NCBI RefSeq assembly: GCF_050433505.1
Contig: NZ_JBNPXC010000002.1
Location: 747,449-811,448, forward strand
Source of the DNA: Methanobacterium_D oryzae
GTDB lineage: Archaea > Methanobacteriota > Methanobacteria > Methanobacteriales > Methanobacteriaceae
Reading direction: 5' to 3'
Length of the DNA: 64,000 nucleotides
Below, piece after piece: positions 54,019-62,433 of this stretch; position 1 is the stretch's first letter, and the number at the start of each line of letters is the position of its first letter. The notes below the pieces were generated by a model. That model did not search any database. It was not told the origin of the DNA and saw nothing but the letters and a program-made list of their open reading frames with translations. The translations under genes were made by a program, and so were the position numbers.

Positions 54019-54650
54019 ATGGGGCATAAATTGGAAAATAAATATTCTCTTGGAAATTTGAAATATAAATACAGATTCTTTTTTACACTTGATTATCTCC
54101 TTAAAAAGATAGGAATTAACTTTACTAAAGCTTATCTTTATTCAATAAAATTAGATGATATGGTTATTCAAGAACCTAAGACTGATGATTTTGTTATAAA
54201 AGAGTGTAAAATGGAAGATTTACATTTATTTAGAAAATTAAAGGATATGTTTTTAAAAGACATGCAGAATGGTCATGTTTTGGTAGCTGCATTTGTAGAT
54301 GATCAATGGGTTGGTTATAATTGGATAAGTCTAAAACCAATAGAAGTTGAAGAGGTAGAACGATTCATACACTTTGATGGAGCTTATCTGTGGAGAGGTT
54401 ATATTAAGAAAGATTACAGGCAAAGAGGAATATTTAAAGATTTGTTATACTATTCTCTTTATCAAATTAAAAATAAATATAAAAAAATGAAGTTTACGGA
54501 ATTATTGAAAGTGCAAATATTCCCTCAATTAAAGGTGTAGAACGGCTTAAATTTTCTAGAGTGGGCTCTATTAAATATTCTAGAATCTTTTTGTGGAAAA
54601 AATACGGAGAAAATATTGAAAATAATAATGTTACATTATTAGAAGTTTAG
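54019..54650 (+). pseudogene. Frameshifted tandem duplicate of GNAT acetyltransferase
   Basis: The frame starts like its neighbour (GNLKYKYRFFFTLDYLLKKIG, MQNGHVLVAAFVDDQWVGYNW) but ends early at 54540 after 173 codons. The cause is visible: a run of seven A at 54481-54487, where the paralogue has eight. Adding one A restores NEVYGIIESANIPSIKGVERLKF and an end at 54650, matching the paralogue to its last residues. The rest is well conserved, so the break is recent, phase-variable, or a sequencing error in a homopolymer. As it reads, the C-terminal part of the GNAT fold is lost. Confidence 0.85.
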
Positions 54651-54728
54651 ATATGATATCCCTCTAAATGTTAGATAAACGAAAATTCAAGTCTTAAAGA
54701 TAGTTTACTATTTTTTAATCGTTATTTT

Positions 54729-54817
54729 ATGGATAATATGGATCCAAAGATGAAAAAAATGTGTCCGGAATGATGAAAAACGCAGGTTTCAAGTCTCAAA
54801 AAGCAAAAAATGAGTAA
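54729..54817 (+). pseudogene. Short gene relic
   Basis: Two overlapping frames read MDNMDPKMKKM and SGMMKNAGFKSQKAKNE with a frame change near 54762, like the C-terminus of a basic Met-rich protein. No family is recognised and nothing longer is left. It lies between the GNAT duplicate and the O-acetyltransferase gene. Confidence 0.3.
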
Positions 54818-54845
54818 TTAATGGATATTATTTAAATAAGGTTAA

Positions 54846-55550
54846 ATGGTGCGGTTAATGTTAAAATCTGAAAATATAATAAAATTTTTGGTTGATAATA
54901 AAACTTTACAGCGTATACCAATATATGGATTTTTCCGTAATCATCTTAATTTTAGATATTACAACAAATTTTTAAATAGTCACGTTGATTTAGGTGGCTA
55001 TGATTTTAGATATATAAATGTATACTCTGTTAGTGATAAATACAAGGTTAAGATTGGTAAATTTTGTACAATTGGGGCTGGATTAACAATAATCCTTAGT
55101 TCGGCGTACAGAGCTGATTGGGTAAGTACATTTGCATTTGACGGTCAAAAAACAGGTTCATTTCATTCACGTTTTAAAAAATATGCAGAAAAAAATCTTG
55201 TAAGCTCTAAAGGGGATGTAACAATTGGTAATGATGCTTGGATTGGTATAAATACAACAATAATGTCTGGAGTAACCATAGGTAATGGTGCTATAATAGG
55301 CGCGAATTCAGTCGTAACCAAAAATGTAGAAGATTATGAAATTGTAGCAGGTAACCCCGCTAAACACATCAGATATCGGTTCAAAGAAGAAGAAATAACT
55401 GAATTAAAAAAAATTCAATGGTGGAACTGGCCAATAGAAAAAATAATGGAAAATAGAAAACTAATAGAATCCACAGACATAAAAGAATTCATAAAAAGGC
55501 ATGGAAAAAATAAAGAAAAACCCATTTTAATTAATTTTTCTCACGAGTAA
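54846..55550 (+). CDS. Hexapeptide-repeat O-acetyltransferase (CatB/XAT type)
   Basis: This 234-aa protein has a left-handed beta-helix built from hexapeptide repeats: IGKFCTIGAGLTI, VTIGNDAWIGINTTIMSGVTIGNGAIIGANSVVTKNV, then the typical end EIVAGNPAKHIRYRF and WWNWPIEKI. It resembles xenobiotic and capsular polysaccharide O-acetyltransferases, which use acetyl-CoA. In the glycan context it probably O-acetylates a surface sugar. The start may be ATG 54846 or ATG 54858. It stands alone and ends before a terminator-like hairpin. Confidence 0.87.
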   Translation: MVRLMLKSENIIKFLVDNKTLQRIPIYGFFRNHLNFRYYNKFLNSHVDLGGYDFRYINVYSVSDKYKVKIGKFCTIGAGLTIILSSAYRADWVSTFAFDGQKTGSFHSRFKKYAEKNLVSSKGDVTIGNDAWIGINTTIMSGVTIGNGAIIGANSVVTKNVEDYEIVAGNPAKHIRYRFKEEEITELKKIQWWNWPIEKIMENRKLIESTDIKEFIKRHGKNKEKPILINFSHE

Positions 55551-55578
55551 GAATGTCTTTAATGAGTTTCAACCATAA

Positions 55579-55599
55579 CAAGGGACTTAACAACCCTTG
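55579..55599 (+). terminator. Hairpin after the acetyltransferase gene
   Basis: CAAGGG (55579-55584) and CCCTTG (55594-55599) form a 6-bp stem with a nine-base loop, 29 nt after the stop codon. No long T run follows, so terminator function is only likely. Confidence 0.4.
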
Positions 55600-55727
55600 A
55601 ATTACAAAAAATCTATGATACATCTCCCCTTAAAGCTCTATCTTAGTTATATTCCATGCGGCAATATCTGATTATTGTATATAAAAAAAATAAAGACTTA
55701 TTATTGACTTATTTAAGAAAAAACATC

Positions 55728-56702
55728 CTATTTAATATATTTTTTTTCATTACCCCATTTATTTAAAAAAGCATCTCCCCATGCTTTTAAAACAATCTTA
55801 AGTCCTTTCCAATCATTTAAAACTAATCTTCTAGATGTTTCACTAATTATCCACAGTAAAGTCATTTTATATCCAAAATAATTCTTTTTAATATGAAAAT
55901 AATTTCGATGATAACAATAGGATCTAAAATCATCAGCAATAATGCTATGTCCAATTAATCCTTTTAATGGATATTTAATTGTAACTCTATTTGGTGGATG
56001 AAAAAAGTGAGCATCTAAAACCATGGCTACATTGAAGTTATTTGAAAGAGCTCTTAATGAATATTCAGCTTCATCACCCCATATAAAGAATTCCTTTCTT
56101 GGATAACCTATTTTTTCTACGACATCTTTACTTAGTAATAGACCAGCGAAAAAGTTTGCATAATCAGTAATCACTTTATCTTCAGAAACTTTATATGCAT
56201 CTTCCACAGTTAGAATGTCTACTTTCTTACCATTTCGATAAACTGATGTTTGACATGCCAATTCTTCAGTGTTTTCATTATTCATAATTAGAGGACCTAT
56301 AATAGGAAATTGTTTCTTGGCTAACATTGTTTCTAAACAATTTGGCGATGGAATGCCATCGTCATCCATTAACCAAATCCAGTCATATCCATTTTCATAA
56401 GCTCTTTTAAGACCTTCGTGAAAACCTCCTGCACCACCAATATTTTTATGCATTCTAACATAATGGATAGGAATTTGATTCTTATTAGGAGTTAATTCAT
56501 AGGGTTCTAAAAGATCCATTGGAGGAATATAATCAATATAGGTATTTTTTAATAATATTTCTGGAGTTCCGTCTGTTGAAGCATTATCTATAATGAAAAT
56601 AGCATCTAAAGTCCTTGATTGTTCTTTTAAAGATTCCAAACATTCAATTAACAATTCTTTTCTGTTATAAGTTACAACGACTGCACAAACCATTTCGCTC
56701 AT
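55728..56702 (-). CDS. GT2-family glycosyltransferase, galactofuranosyltransferase-like (A)
   Basis: This 324-aa GT-A enzyme has CAVVVTYNRKELLIECLESL, IDNASTDGTPEIL, YVRMHKNIGGAGGFHEGLKRAYENGYDWIWLMDDDG and WGDEAEYSLRAL. The GGAGGF...WxxDDD pattern is that of GlfT-type and rhamnosyl GT2 enzymes. ATG 56702 follows AGGGGTA; the longer frame up to 56834 lies inside the preceding gene and is rejected. Just downstream of a paralogue and of UDP-galactopyranose mutase, it probably transfers galactofuranose. Confidence 0.87.
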   Translation of the reverse strand: MSEMVCAVVVTYNRKELLIECLESLKEQSRTLDAIFIIDNASTDGTPEILLKNTYIDYIPPMDLLEPYELTPNKNQIPIHYVRMHKNIGGAGGFHEGLKRAYENGYDWIWLMDDDGIPSPNCLETMLAKKQFPIIGPLIMNNENTEELACQTSVYRNGKKVDILTVEDAYKVSEDKVITDYANFFAGLLLSKDVVEKIGYPRKEFFIWGDEAEYSLRALSNNFNVAMVLDAHFFHPPNRVTIKYPLKGLIGHSIIADDFRSYCYHRNYFHIKKNYFGYKMTLLWIISETSRRLVLNDWKGLKIVLKAWGDAFLNKWGNEKKYIK

Positions 56703-56724
56703 GTATTTACCCCTAATTTGAATT

Positions 56725-57792
56725 TTATTTATTATATAATAATTTCTGTGGTTTTTTATTATCAAAAATGCCTCTAAATCCATCAGTATAAGCATTAGCT
56801 GTGAATTTAATCCTCGTAACTTTTTCATTATCAAAAAGGATTATTGCAATTATATCTTTGATAAATACTGTGAATAATAATCTATAAAAAAGCAATCTAG
56901 GGCAATGTGTTTTTGTTGTCCAAGTAATATTTCTAATATCAAAATAAGTAAAAGATAGATTATCCAGGGTTTGGCGTAGATATATGTTTCCTAAAAACTT
57001 CTTTTCATAAAACTTCTCTTTATTAGGCATTACAGTTTTTTGTGGTAGTTCTTTATGCATTGAGGCACAATCAGTAATTAAAAAAATCTTTCCAAATTTT
57101 AAAAGCCTTAAACAAAATTCCCAATCATCAAAATGAATAAAAAACTCTCTTTTTGGAAAACCAACTTCTTCAATTGCTTTTCTATTTACCAATAAACTAA
57201 CAAATGTTGCAAGTTCAATTTCATGTACAGAATCTTTTTCATATTTCTTTTCTTCTACTGGTTTTAAAATATTCATAGGATATTTTATTCCATTGAAATT
57301 TAGGTTTCCAGCAGTCTTGATTAAAATTTTATCTGAATTATCAATAACTTTATTAGTTAAAGCGGCTAAATCATCTCTTTCAAAGTAAATACTGAACCTT
57401 TCCAATAAGTAATTATTATGTGACGTATCACCGTCCGTTAACCAAATCCAGTCATAACCCTTTTCATAAGCCCTTTTAACTCCTTCATAAAAACCTCCAG
57501 CTCCACCAGTATTTTCACACATTCGAACATAATAAATTTTTATTTCGCTATTATCAACCGGACTATTAACTAAAAAGCATTTTTCCCAGTTATAATCCAA
57601 TTCATCTGGAGGTAATTTCTCGATAAATTCTTTCTGCAGTAAAAGAAATGGTGTACCATCAGTGGATGCATTATCTATAATATAAATAGCATTCAGTGGT
57701 TTAGTTTGGCTTTTTAATGATTCTAAACATTCTATTAACAATTCTTTTCGGTTGTAAGTTACTACAACCGCACAAGTAGTATCTTTACTCAT
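56725..57792 (-). CDS. GT2-family glycosyltransferase, galactofuranosyltransferase-like (B)
   Basis: This 355-aa paralogue of the preceding enzyme starts MSKDTTCAVVVTYNRKELL and has IDNASTDGTPFLL, YVRMCENTGGAGGFYEGVKRAYEKGYDWIWLTDGD and FIHFDDWEFCLRLLKFG. The acidic triad is DGD rather than DDD, which still fits a DXD metal site. ATG 57792 overlaps the end of the mutase gene by 8 nt; ATG 57801 is a possible alternative. Coupling with the mutase gene strongly suggests that UDP-galactofuranose is the donor. Confidence 0.87.
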   Translation of the reverse strand: MSKDTTCAVVVTYNRKELLIECLESLKSQTKPLNAIYIIDNASTDGTPFLLLQKEFIEKLPPDELDYNWEKCFLVNSPVDNSEIKIYYVRMCENTGGAGGFYEGVKRAYEKGYDWIWLTDGDTSHNNYLLERFSIYFERDDLAALTNKVIDNSDKILIKTAGNLNFNGIKYPMNILKPVEEKKYEKDSVHEIELATFVSLLVNRKAIEEVGFPKREFFIHFDDWEFCLRLLKFGKIFLITDCASMHKELPQKTVMPNKEKFYEKKFLGNIYLRQTLDNLSFTYFDIRNITWTTKTHCPRLLFYRLLFTVFIKDIIAIILFDNEKVTRIKFTANAYTDGFRGIFDNKKPQKLLYNK

Positions 57793-58948
57793 CAATATCA
57801 TTCCTGAAAATGTTTAAAGCGCTTTCTATCACATCTGACATGCTGTAGTATCTGTATTCTGCAAGTCTGCCAACAAATATAATATTATCAAAGTTTTGTG
57901 TTTTTTCTTTATATCTATCATAAAGTTCAAGATTTTCTTTTTTAGGTATTGGATAATAAGGAATTTCCTTACTCTTAATTTTCATATCGTAATTTTGAGG
58001 ATATTCCTTTACTATGGTTGTATCGTGCTTTTTTTGCCCTGTAAGGTGTTTAAATTCTGTTATTCTTGTAAAATCATAATTGTTAGGATAGTTAACTGTT
58101 CCAACTTCCTGGAAATATTCTAAATCTTCATTTTCAAATTCAAATCTTAAGGAACGATAAGGAAGTTCACCAAATTCATAGTTAAAGAATTCATCAATTT
58201 TCCCAGTAAATATCACTTTGCCCTTAAATTCTTCTCCAAATAAATCTATTTTATTTGTGGTAAAATCAGCGTCAATCACTTCATTAAAATCAGTATTTAA
58301 AAGAATTTTTATATTTTTATTATTCAACATTTTTTCAAATATCTTTGTATAACCTTCTTTAGGCATTCCCTGATATGAATTTTGGAAATAGCGATTATCA
58401 TTCGAAATAAATACTGGAACTCTACCAGTTACAGATGGATCTAATTCTTCTGGTTTCATTCCCCACTGTTTAACTGTATAATTTAAAAAAATCTTTTGAT
58501 AAATAAAATCAGTTAAACGCTTCAGATCCTCATCTTCAACTTCTTTTAATTCTAAAATAGGAATTTTAACATTGTATCCAAATTTATCTACCAGTTTTTC
58601 TTTAAGTTCTCTTGCTTTACTTTCTGGCAGTAATTCTTTTAATGTGTTTAAATTAAAGGGTATTGGAACATTTTTTCCATCAATAAAACCTAAAACTTCG
58701 TGTTTGTATAAATACCATTCAGTAAATTTAGATAAATAATTCCAAATTTCTTTAGAATCCGTATTGAAAATGTGGGGTCCGTACTTATGCACTAAAATCC
58801 CATTCTCATCATAATGGTCATAGCAGTTACCACCTATATGCCCACGTTTTTCTATAATTAAAACTTTTTTATCTAGCTTATTGGCTATTCGCTCTGCTAA
58901 AACAGAACCAGCTAATCCTGCACCAACTATAATATAATCAAAAATCAT
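57785..58948 (-). CDS. glf: UDP-galactopyranose mutase
   Basis: This 387-aa flavoenzyme converts UDP-galactopyranose to UDP-galactofuranose, the donor for galactofuranose glycans. Seen: FAD-binding IVGAGLAGSVLAERIA, IIEKRGHIGGNCYDHYDENGILVHKYGPHIFNT split over the usual positions, WYLYKHEVLGFIDGKNVPIPFNLNTL, the KQWGMKPEELDPSVTGRVPV stretch, and the C-terminal FVGRLAEYRYYSMSDVIESAL. GGAGGTAAAAA is an excellent ribosome binding site. It heads an operon with the two GT2 enzymes. Confidence 0.97.
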   Translation of the reverse strand: MIFDYIIVGAGLAGSVLAERIANKLDKKVLIIEKRGHIGGNCYDHYDENGILVHKYGPHIFNTDSKEIWNYLSKFTEWYLYKHEVLGFIDGKNVPIPFNLNTLKELLPESKARELKEKLVDKFGYNVKIPILELKEVEDEDLKRLTDFIYQKIFLNYTVKQWGMKPEELDPSVTGRVPVFISNDNRYFQNSYQGMPKEGYTKIFEKMLNNKNIKILLNTDFNEVIDADFTTNKIDLFGEEFKGKVIFTGKIDEFFNYEFGELPYRSLRFEFENEDLEYFQEVGTVNYPNNYDFTRITEFKHLTGQKKHDTTIVKEYPQNYDMKIKSKEIPYYPIPKKENLELYDRYKEKTQNFDNIIFVGRLAEYRYYSMSDVIESALNIFRNDIDE

Positions 58949-58998
58949 TTTTTACCTCCAACATTTCACGCAACTTGTTCCATCATACCTACAATAAT

Positions 58999-59106
58999 CT
59001 ATATATTCAAATTTGACATTATTGGGCCTACAAATTCCATAAATGCTTTAAATTTTTTCCATAATTTAATATTGGTATTATTTAATTCTTCCATATGGAA
59101 ATTCAT
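58999..59106 (-). CDS. Possible 35-aa small protein or gene remnant upstream of glf
   Basis: A frame MNFHMEELNNTNIKLWKKFKAF... of 35 codons has GGAGA eight nt before its ATG and ends 51 nt before the glf start. The composition (amphipathic, Lys/Phe/Met-rich) does not exclude a real small protein. Since the neighbouring DNA holds other gene remains, it may equally be the preserved start of a lost gene. Confidence 0.35.
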   Translation of the reverse strand: MNFHMEELNNTNIKLWKKFKAFMEFVGPIMSNLNI

Positions 59107-59317
59107 AGTTTATGTCTCCTTTTTTTCATAAATTCCTTTGAATAAACCTAGTGATTTATAATTCAAATCATGTTTAATGATAACCAAAAAACATAAATCA
59201 TAATAATATAATATATATTATTATATTTAGTATTACTTAAGATTTACTCTTTTAACTTATGATACAAGAGAGAAACCATTCCATAAAATATAATTGGGGT
59301 AAATTGGGAGATACGTA

Positions 59318-59380
59318 ATGTTAAAAAACGATTTAGCAAGATATGCAGATAAAATTGGTTTTCTTGACTTTTTGATATAA
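59318..59380 (+). pseudogene. Truncated gene start
   Basis: ATG 59318 has GGGAGA six nt upstream and opens MLKNDLARYADKIGFLDFLI, then TAA. It looks like the N-terminus of a larger protein cut by deletion. A weak relative of the glycan promoter element (AGTATTACTTAA near 59229-59240) lies about 77 nt before it on the same strand. Confidence 0.3.
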
Positions 59381-59429
59381 ATAGAGGTAATGTATCTTCA
59401 AACTATCTTTAAATAATTTAACGTTCTTA

Positions 59430-59709
59430 TTAACTATTGGAAGCTCCTCCATTTTGAAGTAACCTATTCATAACCCCCTTTTCAGTCTTCTGGTAATCAT
59501 TCACTGAATCAAAGCCATAAACTCTTTTTCCAATATTTGATAAAATAAAAGTTATAGTTGTTCCTTCAAATACTCCAAATTAAACCAATATTTTCAGCTA
59601 AATCTAATGAATATTTAATTAAATTGAGTTTATTTTCAAATGACCTTGTTTTGATCTTATTTTGCTCTACAAACTCGGCGTTTCTCCCAGAGCATTTTGA
59701 AGGCGACAT
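59430..59709 (-). pseudogene. Broken TylF-like methyltransferase fragment
   Basis: From ATG 59709 the minus strand reads MSPSKCSGRNAEFVEQ and LNLIKYSLDLAENIG, ending at 59566. In another frame the sequence goes on FGVFEGTTITFILSNIGKRV and VYGFDSVNDYQ, to a stop at 59430. The pieces match the start of the SAM-binding core of TylF/macrocin-O-methyltransferase-like enzymes (LEFGVxxGxTI...VYGFDSFEGLPE), broken by a small frameshift near 59575 and truncated afterwards. It is downstream of the flippase gene. Such methyltransferases modify sugars, so a lost glycan methylation is likely. The plus-strand frame across it is a shadow. Confidence 0.65.
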
Positions 59710-59778
59710 TTTATATTCCTATCATCTAAATCCCTACTATTTTCAATAATCACATTAATTTGTCTAATATATTTCTTT

Positions 59779-61068
59779 TCATTCTGTTGAACATGTTTTC
59801 AACTCATTAATTACATTTCTATAAATCTTCCAAAATGAAAGTGTTATTACACTTTCTACTATTAAAAATGATAAGGCGGTTCCTATATCCTTTAAATAAT
59901 AAGTCATAGGCACCAATAAGAAAAGATAACAAACGCCAACAATAAACTGAACACGTGATACCCTATTAGCATATCCTAATGCAATTAAGAATAATACTCC
60001 AAAAACATTGCTTAAACCAACAATAAATGGTATAAATGAGAGTATTCTGAGGATTATAATGGAATTTTCAAATTGATTTCCTGCCAAAATATTTAAAATC
60101 AATCCTGATGCAAAAAATATGATTATTGATATTATAAAAGTAAATGAACCTATGAAAATAATTATCTTTTTTATAAAATTAGATGCATCTTCTTTGGATT
60201 TAACTGCAATAGAACTAATATAAGGATATAAAGCTGTCGAAATTGGGTTTAAAAGCCCAATAGCCATATATATTATCTTTTCAGCGGCTGAATAGTAACC
60301 TACTACAGCATTACTTGCAAAAATACCTAAAACAAAAACATTGGAAGTTGTATAAAAACTAATAGCTACATTAGATATAAAAATGTGCCAACCACTTTTT
60401 AATTGAGTTTTTATATCCTCTTTAGATGGTATATTAAATTTAATCTTAAAATCTTTTAGAACAATTCTCATTGCTATTATTCCAATGATTATTGCTCCAA
60501 TTGAATTTATTAAAGGAACATAAATGTAATCAGCAGATCCCCGTATAAATATAAATATTGAAACTGTGAAAATTAGGATTGTACCCATGTTTAGAAGGCT
60601 TATATATCTCATTTTTTCCATACCATTGAAAAACCACGTTGGCATTAATACATTACCAATTACTAATCCAAAAGTAAAAAAATATAGAATCCAATTAGCT
60701 CTAAATGTATCAATTGAGAATATAATTAAAGATAAACCTAAAAAACTTAAGATCATTAACAAAAATTTGGTAAAAATAACGGAACTAAAAATTTTTGATA
60801 CTTGAACTTCATTATCTCTATTGATTGAAATTTCTCGCGAGGCAGACAACCCAAAACCATATTCAACTAATATCTGGAAGTAAGCGACAAAAGCTGTTGC
60901 AAATGCAATTAATCCATAGTTTTCAGGGCCTAATACGCGGGTCAAATAAGGAAATGTAATTAAAGGCATTAAATATGTAAAGCCTTGTAAACTAAATAAT
61001 GAAAGAATGTTGGTTATTATCCTTTTATAAGCTTTATTTTGTAAGATTTTTTTTGTAAAAGTAATCAT
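59779..61068 (-). CDS. Polysaccharide flippase, Wzx/MOP family
   Basis: This 429-aa membrane protein has twelve or so predicted helices. The N-terminus LFSLQGFTYLMPLITFPYLTRVLGPENYGLIAFA is typical of Wzx-type O-antigen/teichoic flippases of the MOP superfamily, as are GFGLSASREIS and ERVLMPTWFF-like NVLMPTWFFNGMEKMRY. It would flip polyprenyl-linked oligosaccharides across the membrane. AAAGGA precedes the ATG. It is the only flippase seen in the window, so it probably serves the whole glycan cluster. Confidence 0.92.
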   Translation of the reverse strand: MITFTKKILQNKAYKRIITNILSLFSLQGFTYLMPLITFPYLTRVLGPENYGLIAFATAFVAYFQILVEYGFGLSASREISINRDNEVQVSKIFSSVIFTKFLLMILSFLGLSLIIFSIDTFRANWILYFFTFGLVIGNVLMPTWFFNGMEKMRYISLLNMGTILIFTVSIFIFIRGSADYIYVPLINSIGAIIIGIIAMRIVLKDFKIKFNIPSKEDIKTQLKSGWHIFISNVAISFYTTSNVFVLGIFASNAVVGYYSAAEKIIYMAIGLLNPISTALYPYISSIAVKSKEDASNFIKKIIIFIGSFTFIISIIIFFASGLILNILAGNQFENSIIILRILSFIPFIVGLSNVFGVLFLIALGYANRVSRVQFIVGVCYLFLLVPMTYYLKDIGTALSFLIVESVITLSFWKIYRNVINELKTCSTE

Positions 61069-61490
61069 ATTGTTCCTTTATTTAATTGTTTTACTGAAAT
61101 TATTAATAAAATATGCAACTTAATATATGAAATTAATAAATAATAAAACTTGTGATAAATTTAAATTATTTTTTATGAATTATTAAATCAATATACTATG
61201 ATAAATACGAATTTTTTAATAACCAGTGCATATTATCCCGCTAAATTATCCAGATCTTCCAAATTTTGTAGTTATCTCTAGATATAATAATAAAGACGTC
61301 CATCATTATTCTCCTCTCTAATGATAGAAATATTACAGTTTCTATTATAAAATAAATTAATAAAATAACTATGTCAATGAAATCTAGGATTTAAAAATCA
61401 ACAATATGCTTAAAATGCTTGAATATTCTAAACAATATGTCTTATTTGAATATTTAATAAAATTATAAAATATTAGTTTAAATAATTAAT
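61069..61490. other. AT-rich spacer between flippase and GT2 genes
   Basis: The divergent promoters of the flippase and of the GT2 at 61582 lie here and in the element at 61491-61515. No gene or clear RNA structure is visible. Confidence 0.5.
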
Positions 61491-61515
61491 TATTTATATT
61501 ATTAATAACTTAATA
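61491..61515 (+). promoter_or_regulatory. Glycan-cluster promoter element, copy 3
   Basis: The plus strand reads TATTTATATTATTA, then A, then TAACTTAATA, identical to the minus-strand site at 7164-7188. The GT2 start codon is 66 nt downstream. Confidence 0.65.
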
Positions 61516-61581
61516 TTATAACGTATTAATATATAGAGATTTAATTACAATATCTCTGTAATAAATTAAAGTGGTTGTTAT

Positions 61582-62295
61582 ATGATTAAAACTCTTGCTA
61601 TTTTACCTGCATATAATGAAGAAATATCTATTGGTAGTATGGTTCTAAATACAAAAAGATTTGTTGATCATGTGTTAGTAGTGGATGATGGAAGTATCGA
61701 TAATACAGTTGAAATTGCAAAAATAGCTGGAGCAGAAGTAATCGAGCATTTATCTAATAAAGGTAAGGGAGCAGCACTGAAAACAGGATTTAATGCCGTA
61801 AATGGACATGATATCATAGTAACAATGGATTCTGACGGTCAACATAATCCCGCTGAAATACCCAAATTAATAGAGCCCCTTATAAATGGCGAGGCAGATA
61901 TAGTAATTGGAAGTAGATACTTAAATGGACAAATTACAGACACTCCCTTTTACAGAAGAATTGGTCAAAATGTTCTTGATCAAGTTACCTATCTTAACAG
62001 TGGAATAAAAATAACTGACAGTCAAAGTGGATTTAGAGCATTTGCAAGCCATACCATACCTTCTTTTAGATTTAATTCTACAGACTATAGTATTGAAAGT
62101 GAAATGATCATTGATGTTTCCAATAATGGATTTAAAATAAAAGAAGTAGATATAGGAGTAAGATATGATGTCAATGGATCTACAAAAAATCCAATAAGCC
62201 ATGGTTTACTAGTTCTAATGAGATTAATGCTTAATATGGGATCAAAAAAGTTAAATGGAAGATTTAGAAAGTCAAGAAATCGAAAGCAGAAATGA
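61582..62295 (+). CDS. GT2-family glycosyltransferase, dolichyl-phosphate sugar synthase-like
   Basis: This 237-aa inverting GT-A enzyme has LAILPAYNEEISIGSMVLNT, VVDDGSIDNTVEIA, GKGAALKTGF, the metal site MDSDGQHNP, GSRYLNGQITDTPFYRR and DSQSGFRAF. It belongs to the DPM1-like group that charges polyprenyl phosphate with a sugar. The C-terminus is a basic tail without extra membrane domain. GTGGTTG precedes the ATG. Its promoter element is shared with the GT2 gene at 6353, the other DPM1-like enzyme in the window. Confidence 0.9.
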   Translation: MIKTLAILPAYNEEISIGSMVLNTKRFVDHVLVVDDGSIDNTVEIAKIAGAEVIEHLSNKGKGAALKTGFNAVNGHDIIVTMDSDGQHNPAEIPKLIEPLINGEADIVIGSRYLNGQITDTPFYRRIGQNVLDQVTYLNSGIKITDSQSGFRAFASHTIPSFRFNSTDYSIESEMIIDVSNNGFKIKEVDIGVRYDVNGSTKNPISHGLLVLMRLMLNMGSKKLNGRFRKSRNRKQK

Positions 62296-62433
62296 ATTCT
62301 TAATAATCATTTGAACATATACTTTTTTAAGCTTTAATGAATTTAAACTTCTTAATTCCTATAGCCATCACCCAATGATTTAATAATAAATAATAAAGAT
62401 AATATATTAATTATAAAATATTGGGGCATTTAA

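Noticed and set aside
59558..59749. 63-codon plus-strand frame
   Set aside because: It is antisense to the broken methyltransferase, whose motifs (FGVFEG, VYGFDS) are clear on the other strand.
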